Assembly: GCF_910596095.1 (NCBI RefSeq)
Contig: NC_056536.1
Span: 19,467,791-19,531,790, forward strand
DNA from: Thunnus maccoyii
Taxonomy: Eukaryota > Chordata > Actinopteri > Scombriformes > Scombridae
Direction: 5' to 3'
Length of the DNA stretch: 64,000 bases
Shown: piece by piece, positions 49,626 through 59,300 of the stretch
How positions within the stretch are numbered: the first letter of the stretch is position 1
How the letters are laid out: each line of letters starts with the position of its first letter
Notes under the pieces: generated by a model
The model's database searches: none
What the model was told of the DNA's origin: nothing
Seen by the model: the letters and a program-made list of their open reading frames with translations, nothing else
Translations under genes and position numbers: made by a program

Positions 49626-51229
49626 TCATGATACAAGTCCGGTTTCAGGCAAGTTATATTAGCAAATACATATTCAATAAAGTAAAATCTTTTAGTAAAT
49701 CAGGCTCATTATATGTGTGCGCACATGTGTGCATATAAACAAACACCTGCACATACAGAACTGTGGTGGTAGTGGCAGAGTAGGTGATGAATCTGAAGTG
49801 ATTTGTATTTATAGTTTAAACATTTCGAATGTCACAGAACTGTACGTAACGGTCGCGCGTTACGACAGCTGTTCCGCTGATGGAACCTAAACTGCAAATT
49901 TTATTTCCACTTTGTTTCACTGACTGCGGTACAGACTGGTGGAGTACGTAGGCATCATTTTGATATGAAAACAACTGGTTCAGTGTGTGTCTTCATCCAT
50001 TTATGGCTCACTGTGTAAGTGGAAATTACACAATGACTGAGATTTATAAAACAGAATCATGAGTAGCACAGCTTTATAAATCTGACGAGAGGAATGAGTC
50101 TGCATATTTCTGGCTTTGTACATACACACAGTTTTAGTCATGAATCAACACAGAGTTTTATGCATCTGGCCCCTTGACAGTATTTTAAGCTCATCTTTCA
50201 GTCTGCATGCTAATGAGATGTAAAGAGGGCAATTTTGCTCCCCAATCGGCACAAATGAATTCTGACAAATCATCAAATCGGTATCCATACAGAAGAATAA
50301 CAAGCATATCCAACAACTTCCTATCTTAGAGTGATAATGTCAACATACAATTACAATCCTGTTACAATCCTGCTAAAAAACACCTCCACATGATCTGCAT
50401 TGGCTACTATGTTTTGTATGACAGTAGTTCTCAAAATGGGGTCCAGGTACCCCCAGGGGTCCTTGGGGTGGTTCCAAGGGGTCCCCAGCAGAAAGGGCAA
50501 TCATTTATTTTCACTATAATCCCATCCATAAATAGCACAATGACAGAGTGTATGACTATTCTGGTCATGGGTTTCATACACTTTCTGTAATAAAACATCT
50601 GAAAGCAAAAGTCTTATCAGATGGGGGACCCTGGGACAGAAGGCAACTCAATACCACCTAAATTACCCATTTTTATTAACAACACATCTGTCTATATAGA
50701 TCAAATCTGCAAAACACTCACTGCCAACTCAAAATGTCAATATCAAACATATCTACAAAACATATAATTTGATTTCTCTTGCTGGCAACTAAAGCACAGA
50801 ATGAAAACCACAGTCCTTTAGTTTATTTACTCCAGTTTTTGAGGAGTCAGATACTGCAGTAAAGGAGTTGAAATGTTTAATAACTTGATTAAGTGATTCA
50901 CCCAGTTCTGCTGGAATAATATTACATCATCGGTATAAAGATTGTTTCAAAGGATAAGTTCACCTTTTTTAAGCCTATTTTTTTTAAACAATACTCCAAT
51001 GCTCATACAGTATGTCCAGTAATCATTCCTCCTGTCCATACTAGCTGTCAAAAGGCCACTTCCTGAAGCGATTATAATGTGTATAATAAGTTACAAAATC
51101 TGCAGTCCTCTTAGTAAAAGTTAAGCCGAAGACATATGACGCAGCAACAGTCTGTTAGACAACTTAACATTCTTTATCTTACAAATTTACATCCTTTTTA
51201 GAACAAAAGTCCCTACTTTCTGTTCTTTC

Positions 51230-51457
51230 TTCTATCTTTGAGTGAACTTAGGCTCACCAACTCAGTCTCAACCTTCAAGTCCCTTCTCAATCTATACTCT
51301 GCTGTTAGCATATTTTATGTTTATTGTGCTTGGATTTTGAGTGGTTTTGTTTGTTTTGCTTTGTTTTTGTTTTATTCTACATTTTCTATGAGCTTTCAGT
51401 GTTCCAGTGCTCTGGGAAGTACTTTGTAACTATTGTTTTGAAAAGTGCTATAATAAA

Positions 51458-51529
<72 letters not shown>

Positions 51530-51577
51530 ATTATTTTTATCATTATTATTACCATTATTATTACCATTATTATTATT
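51230..51577 (+). mobile_element. L2-type LINE tail with trinucleotide array, unit 2
   Basis: Same as 46840-47182, but with a longer, purer TTG block and without the ACA of the CTATACAAATAAAG tail (CTATAATAAAG). Confidence 0.75.
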
Positions 51578-51609
51578 TCCCTGATCTGTGTGTTCCCTTG
51601 TTTAAAAAG

Positions 51610-52165
51610 GTTGCAATGTCTAAAAATGATAACAATCTTGGATAGAATGAAGAGTGTAAAAAGCCAATTCCCCTAATTTGTTGCGTGAAAAAGTCAACCA
51701 CAACACCTGTGTTTCTTTAAGGTTTCATTCACCTCTCTTTACTCTCCTTAACTTATGCTATGCTGCTATGCTCTTTTATTGTTTTCTTTTTTCCATTGTG
51801 TCTCAGCAATTGGTGACTGCATGAGTGAAAATCCTACACAGTATCTGGCAGTTCTGGCAGATCACAGGCAGAGCTTGTAGCATCAACGACAAGGGAGTGT
51901 GAAAGATATCAGGGCCAGGGAATGAACACTCACCATCACATAATCAAGATTGTGCTTCTTTACCTCTCTGAAATCCATTGTCAGTCTACAGCCAATCATG
52001 ATGAGGGAGGCTAGATAAAATGACAAAGATGTTTGCAGCAAAAATTGAGGAAAGACTAGTTAGTTGATCCTTCCACAGAACAGCATGTTTTCTTATGAGT
52101 CATAAATAGACTAGGTGTGTTATGTGCTGTTTTGTTTTACCAGCTGCTGAATGATCCCATCTTGT
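51610..52165 (+). pseudogene. Decayed samhd1 segment, unit 2 left arm
   Basis: Counterpart of 47215-47770. The exon 4 relic starts at 52144 after TTTTACCAG. Same lesions as unit 1, so the decay predates the tandem duplication. Confidence 0.75.
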
Positions 52166-52744
52166 ATTGTTTTGAATCCATTCATGTGTAGCTTTGGCTT
52201 CATGTTTGGGCTCATGGGCCTCAAGCAAGCATATTTTATTATTCCTATCCTAAATCTCTAGCTTTTTTCTGTGAGGTTTGTTTGTTCAAATGTTCCACTA
52301 TTCACTAAATCCCCTCAACTGCACAAATTTTCATATACTGCTTTTTTTGTCCTGATGAATTCCACCTATTCATGAGTGCACATATGTGAGATTTGACTCT
52401 TAGCATAATTGACGTCACTCAATTGCCATACCAGGCTACCTGTTCGTGGGCAAGTTTTGTTTACAGACATGTAAATAATATTAACAATAATAATACCTGT
52501 GAATAAGAAGAAGAATGTCAAACAGAACAAATTTAGCAGCATGTGCTAAACTAAACTCATTCAGATTAAAGAATTATACTAATTTTTATGGTCAGAAAAG
52601 TCTTTTTTTCCACTGTAGAAAAGGCAACAGGTCCAGACAACTCTGGTCTGGTGCCAGTCCTGCTCACTTTTTGGTTAATTCTGTTTACCTGGCACTGTAG
52701 GTGGGGCCAACTGGTCAGACAAGAATGGAATGAATGAATGGATT

Positions 52745-53340
52745 CAAAACCATGCAAGATAGGATTATTAAGCAGCTGGTAAAACAAAACAGCACATAAC
52801 ACACCTAGTCTATTTATGACTCATAAGAAAACCAGGAAAAAAAACACTCTGTTCTGTGAAAGGATTACCAAACTAGTCTTTCTTCATTTTTTGCTGCAAA
52901 CATCCTCATCATTTTATCTAACCTCCCTCATCATGATTGGCTGTAGACTGACAATGGACTTCAGAGAGATAAAGAAGCACAATCTTGATAATGTGGTTGT
53001 GGATATTCATTTAATGGCTCTGGTATCTTTCACACTCCCTTGTCGTTGATGCTACAAGTTCTAACCCTGAAATTGCAGTGTGATGTTTGGTGATTATCTT
53101 GCATTGTTCTGTGACAAAAAAAACTTCCAGATACCATGTAGGATTTTCACTCATGCAGTCACCAGTTGCCTAGACAAAATGGAAAAAAGAAAACAATAAA
53201 AGAGCATCGTAGAGAATAAGTTCAAGAGATTAAAGAGAGGAATGAAACTTTAAAGAAACACAGGTGTTGTGGTTGACTTTTTCAAGCAACAAATTAGGGG
53301 AATTGGCTTTTTACACTCTTCATTCTATCCAGGATTGTTA
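52745..53340 (-). pseudogene. Decayed samhd1 segment, unit 2 right arm
   Basis: Counterpart of 48520-49105 on the minus strand. It retains 24 bp (52743-52766) lost from unit 1, which restores the match to the left arm after the exon 4 start (TATCTTGCATGGTTTTGAAT on the minus strand). Confidence 0.75.
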
Positions 53341-54360
53341 TAATAATATAGTTAATAATAACTTTATTTGTATAGCACTTTTCAAAACAATAGTTACAAG
53401 TTATATAGTTCTGCTGTTAGCTTTTTAACTATTGTTAAAAAGAGTACAGATTGAGTACAGGAAAAAGCCTGTCTGTATAAGTGTGTTTTAAGAAGGGACT
53501 TGAAGGTTGAAACTGAGTTGGTGAGCCTAAGCTCATTCAGAGAAAGAAGAAAGGACAGAAAGTAGGGACTTTTGTTCTAAAAAAGGATGTAAAATTGTAA
53601 GATAAACAATGTAAAATTGTCTAACACAGACAGTTGCAGCCTCATATGTCTTCAACTGAACTTTTACTAAGAGGACGGCAGATTTTGTCACTTGCATTAT
53701 AATCGCTCCAGGAAGTGGCCTTTTGACAGCCAGTGTGGACAGAAGGAATGATTACAGCCACCAAGAACTCTTTTAGTGAACATACTGTATAAGCATTGGA
53801 GTATGGTTTAGAGATAGACTTAAAAAAAAGGTGAAACTATCCTTTTAAATAAGAGAAAAATCATGATACAAGTCCGGTTTCAGGCAAGTTATATTAGCAA
53901 ATACATATTCAATAAAGTAAAATCTTTTAGTAAATCAGGCTCATTATATGTGTGCGCACATGTGTGCATATAAACAAACACCTGCACATACAGAACTGTG
54001 GTGGTAGTGGCAGAGTAGGTGATGAATCTGAAGTGATTTGTATTTATAGTTTAAACATTTTGAATGTCACAGAACTGAAAACATCCTCACTGGACAAGAC
54101 TGACATTGGTTATTATATTTCAATTTCAAGCGTCAGGTGTATTTTTGCTCATTTGTGATCGTTGCTCTACTAAGTGTCAGTAACAACTGAGCTTATCAAA
54201 TAAGAATGTTCTGTATTCACTTCAAATATTTGTCTTCCTTGACATCATGAGGAGAAATATCTTGTATATTATCTCATTCCTCCCCCTTTCCATGAGTGGA
54301 TAAAAAGAAGAGATATGACATGGACATTGTTTGAAAGGTAAATAAGCCACAGTTTGTTCA

Positions 54361-54414
54361 ATAGCAGCGAGAGCAGCACAGAGACACACAAACAGGTGAG
54401 CTGCAGCCTCTCAG
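54361..54414 (+). promoter_or_regulatory. Possible non-coding first exon of samhd1 with two alternative donors
   Basis: The sequence holds two copies of CAGGTGAGCT 19 bp apart, giving donor sites after 54395 and 54414. A TAAAAAG motif lies at about 54301. Candidate acceptors before the coding ATG are CTTGTCAG (about 56278) and CTCTGACAG (about 56326). No transcript evidence; inferred from motifs. Confidence 0.3.
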
Positions 54415-54719
54415 GTGAGCTCTGATGTCATAATGATTTACTCATTTCAATACATCTCCTCTCTTTTAGTATTTTATTATTTTATCTTCATTATTTTATC
54501 TTTATCTTTGTTTTCCTTTTAATACCCTACCTTTCATTCTGGTTTTACTCACTTTAATACATCTCCTTTTTTTATTTAGTTTTTTATTTTTCACACTTCA
54601 CTTTTGTATTATTGTTTTATTTAGCTAGTCTAATTTTTTCATTATTATCCTACCTCTTGTGTTTCCTCATTGCAAATTCATGAGAGTTATGATAGCGTTT
54701 TCTCAGTTCCTGTTTTTAA

Positions 54720-54828
54720 TTGAGTCTTTCATTTATAACATAGTCATTTATTGTTTTGTGTGTGAATGGGGGTGGAAAAACTTTATGTTACATCGAATTT
54801 GTATGAAAAGTGCTTTACAAACAAAGTC

Positions 54829-54884
<56 letters not shown>
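54720..54884 (+). mobile_element. LINE 3' tail with (GATT)n
   Basis: AAAAGTGCTTTACAAACAAAG followed by about 14 GATT units (54829-54884). This is a common 3' end of fish non-LTR retroelements with a tetranucleotide tail. Confidence 0.65.
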
Positions 54885-54885
54885 A

Positions 54886-55015
54886 CATTGTTTTAATTCC
54901 AGCTTATTGAGTGGTCAGATACTGCAGAAAAAGAACTTGGAAGAGTTTAATGACTATTAAGTGATTTAACAGGGTTGTGCAAGAATAATATTACATCATC
55001 AGCATAAAGAAAGTT
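54886..55015 (+). repeat. Repeat R fragment
   Basis: TTAATTCCAGCTTATTGAG, GTGGTCAGATACTGCAG, TTAAGTGATTTAACAGGG and ATATTACATCATCAGCATAA, matching 46430-46550 with divergence. It directly follows the GATT array. Confidence 0.6.
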
Positions 55016-56354
55016 TTTATGGGTTATATTGTTTATTGTGATATCAGTAATGTCATTTTGACATACGGCAGAGGTCAGTGGTTCTATGAATAAAATAAAA
55101 CGTGGAAAGATTGTGCTTTATACACACAAACATCCACCCCGAACCTTCTTTATATTACTTTTCACTGTGTATGTCACATTTTCTGTATTGGAACAAAAGA
55201 TTGCCAGTGAACTTAATCCAGGCAGCAATTACATTTCCTCCTATACAGATCAGGCAATGCAAGTACATTTGAAGTACATAAACTTAATTATTAAGAGACA
55301 GGGTTGCAAATTAGAAATGATAAAAAACATTTGGTGTTTACTTTATTTTTTTTGTTTCCTGAAATGTTGTTGTGTTTTGTGTACTGTCTTTTATTAGGTG
55401 CTAATAATGTTTTCAGTTTTCTCGCTTTTCCTGGTGAAATCCTAATGTATTTTCAGTTTTGTTAATTGGTTTTCTAAAATGTTTTTGTTGTTCAGTCAAT
55501 CACAAAAGATTTTGTCGTGGGAAATCTTCAGGTCACCCACAACTTAGCATTAAACTCAAAACTTATAAGAGAAGACTCAAAAAGTACACTTGAAGCTGGT
55601 AGAGTTCAATGTGAATAGGTTTACTGTGCATAAAGAGCAATCCAAAGCAAACCGAGGCCTTAATCCCGGTATAAAGAAAACCCACTGTAAAATCATAAAC
55701 ATAATATTATACACCTCTCTTAACCCCTCCTAATGTAGAGCTTATTTCTAGGCTCCACTGGTTTTTTTAAACAATTTCAAAACAATTCTACCATTATTGC
55801 TAGGTTCATTAGTGACCTTAACGCTTTGGTAATGATCCAAGTATGATTCATCTTAGAAACAATGGTATCTCAGATTTCTCTAAAATTTATTAATTGCACC
55901 TGGCTTGGAGATAATAATGTCTCAACATCTTCCACATTTCACAAAATAAAAACAGGCCTAGCAGCCTTCAATCACCTCAGACAGACAACAACTATTATAT
56001 TACTGATTAACCTTCTAATTAACTTCCCTGGGTACTGTCTCTGACATAAATGTTGACCTTGTACATTCACTGGCACATCCGTTTGCTCAAGGGAAGTTAG
56101 CCTCCACCAATACTTCCTAAGAGGGCAATGACCAATTTAATAGGTAGGAGAGAAACAAGAGGCAGGTGTTGTTCAAACGCTGGGTGTCTTTTGTGCATGT
56201 CTGCCCTTATCACCTCTAGTAGATATTATAATATATCATTATTTGAGTGACTAACCTTCATAACTGACTGCTTGTCAGGTCAACAAGAACTGAAAACGTC
56301 GGACTGACTAGATTTGACCTCTGACAGCTTAAATAACCCAAAAAGAGTTTGTAA
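55016..56354. other. Spacer upstream of samhd1 coding exon 1
   Basis: No gene recognised; AT-rich. Candidate 3' splice sites for a 5' UTR exon lie at its right end. Confidence 0.45.
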
Positions 56355-59300
56355 ATGGAAAGACCAGCAGACTACAGGCAATGGGGCGTTGAGGAAACGT
56401 GTCAATTCCTGCAAAAAGAAGGACTTGAAAAATGGAAAGACAAATTTAGAGGTTGGTTTTCTGGTTTGTTGAAGTAAATTGATGGTTTTAGTTAGTTTTC
56501 ATATTATGACTGGCCCAACTAAGCCAGTTAGAGCTCTTTAATGTTAACTAACCATACAAATGTAACCATACTATATAAAATATAACTATTAATATAATAT
56601 GAGTACCATCTGCTGGGGACCAAGCAGGAAGACACAGGAAATGCGTCTGAATTGGGCCCTAAAAGAAGTCAACAAAAAAGAAAAAAGAAAAAAACAAAAA
56701 TACAAATACAGCCAATTGAACTGCAGCAGAACAGAGTGACTTTCTCAGTCACAGTCACAGTGACTGTGTTTTTCCTCTTGGTCCTACAGTTGGATGTTTG
56801 AGTTTCACTATGCAGAATGATGTCTGTGCAGTGTCTAGTTGACACTCGAAGGCTGTTTTCACATTCAACTGCAGAAAGTAGAAAGTTTTTCTGTGCTCTC
56901 TGAAAATCTGGTTTTATGGGCTGAGTCTGCGAACATGATTGGTGACATCACAAATAGTTTGGAAGCCAATCCTGGTCCAATATTCAACTTACACAAGTGT
57001 GATGTCGAAACTTAAACCATGCAAAAAAACTGAGAATAGAATTAACAGTGATGTAGGAGAAAGCAGTTCTTTTGAAATGAAATATATTTGCATATTCATA
57101 GATCTGGAATTTTTAATGAGAGAGGAGTAGATGCCATTTTAAAAAATTGAACATGGTAATTGTAAATTTTTGTGGGAAAAGGAGTTCCAAGAATAGTATT
57201 TTTATGTCTTAATACATGTCTGGCAGGGATCTTGAACTGACCTTAACAAAACCGACCAAACTAAACATAGTTTCTGGATAGCCAAACCAATTTAACAGAC
57301 AAAGTGTGGACAAAACACAGTAACTCCAAAATAAATAAACACTAAACAGACAGTTTGATAGTAACTCAATATTAACTATGCAAATAAATACTAACTCTAA
57401 ATTAAACTAGGATCTTCCCCATTGAAATGTGTCATGAGACATGATATCTAATACCAAGGCTACTTGTCACAGAAAATACCATATCATATATGACTGCTAT
57501 TTGCTTTTCCTCAGAACACAAAATCACTGGTACCAGGCTGGAAAATATCACAGCTGATGATCTGGAGAAGATGGGTATTGAGTAAGTGTGTCCTGATGTT
57601 AAACCAAGTTGTCTAAAAATGATATGGATGGATTATTTTGGATAAAAATCTTGGATAGAAGATAACGTGTGCAAGTTGTTTGTTTTTTTTTGTCTAGGAG
57701 ACGTGGTGATCGCCTGAGAATCTGGCACATTATCAAGATAAAACTCTGGAAGATCCCAGACCAAAGCAAGGTAATATAGCATGTATCAGTAACTGTTCAT
57801 CACACTACATTTCAGAGTTATGGAAATAGGAGATCTAAAATATAGAGGAGCTGAAAAGCATGAAGAATAAGCAGAAAGTGAGTGTGAAAGATGTCAGGAT
57901 CAGTGCATTAACCTACATAATCACAAAATCAAGACTGTGTATGTTTAGAGTTGTTTTGAGATGTGGGAAACTGGACAAAATGAAAATGAGGAAGATCACA
58001 GTATGAAAAGTCTAATTTGCTGATCCCTCAGCAGAACTGGTTTTACTGGTACTGTTTTGGATAATAATTTCCCTGGGTGTGTCTAATGTTTGTTCTGTTG
58101 TGTTCTGCAAGGTGTTCAATGATTCCATCCATGGTCATATCAAGTTGCATCCGCTTCTCGTCAAAATCATTGACACACCTCAGTTCCAGAGACTACGAAA
58201 CATCAAGCAGCTTGGAGGGGGTTATTTTGTTTTCCCTGGAGCATCCCACAACCGCTTTGAACACTCAATCGGGTATGTCATTATGTTTTCAGATAGACAC
58301 AGTTATGTGTCTTAAGGTACTCATTCACAAGCCAAATAAAGGGACCACTGATTTGCAGTAAAGCATCAAATACAAACAATAAAACCAAAGTAAACTCATC
58401 GCATACCTTGGTAGAGGTACTGTATAACAATTTGGGGTTTTTTTTGCTGCTGTATGTGCTGGTACAGGGTGGCATGCTTAGCAGGACAGCTTGTACAAAA
58501 TCTGAAAACAGAGCAGGAGGAACTCGACATCGATGACAGAGACATCCTTTGTGTGCAGATTGCTGGACTTTGCCATGACCTCGGTGAGTGATACACACCT
58601 TTCCATTGTTACATGTAGTAGTTTTTTTTAAATAGTTTTGAATTGCAAGGTGTGCTTACGAACAAAAATAACATTAGTTTTATAACTGCTGTTATGGATG
58701 TCATCATTGACTCATTCAATAAAAAGCAACTTTGGGCTGCACTCTTTGTAGATCTGATGAATATGTGCATTTCACAAGAGCACAAACCATTGATGTTCCC
58801 ACACCTATCTATGCTCTAATTGACACAGCACAGCACTCCTACAAAACTCATGTCAAACATCTCGCTCAAAAACTAAAAATTTAAACTGGTTTCTTGTACT
58901 GGAACAGAGGTTGTTTCTCTTTTCAAAGCAGAAAACAATCTACCATACTGTGCACATTGGATTACGGTGATATCCTGTGTGCTCATGCTGCTGCCACCAC
59001 CCTTTAACCTCTGGATACTATCTACCAGTGCCATTCCATTCATACAGCAGACAGCTATCACACTCACCACCATGAGTTATATGAAAAGTTCAGATGATTG
59101 TCACTGACATCCAGAAGGCATCTGTGTCTTCATTTATAAGACATTGATACCTGAATTACTGAGTAACATCTTTAGTTGAGCTCAGAGCTAATAACCATGA
59201 CACAAGGTCACAGGGCAGGTTGGCTTTAAAAGTTCCTCACACAAACTCTGAATTGGGGAAGACCGGTTTCAGGTACTATGCACCTTATTACTGGAGTGAA

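Larger units (their letters stand above)
45456..49842. repeat. Tandem unit 1 (4387 bp)
   Basis: From CGTAACGGTCGCGCGTTACG to TGTCACAGAACTG, repeated almost identically at 49845-54077, with two bases (TA) between. Inside, in order: right part of the MITE, repeat R/MITE-A, L2 LINE tail, samhd1 relic (plus), spacer, samhd1 relic (minus), L2 tail (minus), MITE-A end (minus). Unit 1 holds 184 bp (48248-48431) absent from unit 2, and lacks about 24 bp that unit 2 has at 52743-52766. Confidence 0.9.
49845..54077. repeat. Tandem unit 2 (4233 bp)
   Basis: Near-identical copy of 45456-49842, offset 4389 bp at the start and 4395 bp after the trinucleotide array. Visible differences: C/T near 50959, array composition at 51457-51577, a 184-bp gap at the 52642/52643 junction, 24 extra bases at 52743-52766, and scattered single-base changes. 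It ends at AGAACTG, beyond which the sequence is unique. Confidence 0.9.

Noticed and set aside
55086..55397. 103-residue frame upstream of samhd1
   Set aside because: AT-rich, no domain or splice support; composition matches random frames of this spacer.
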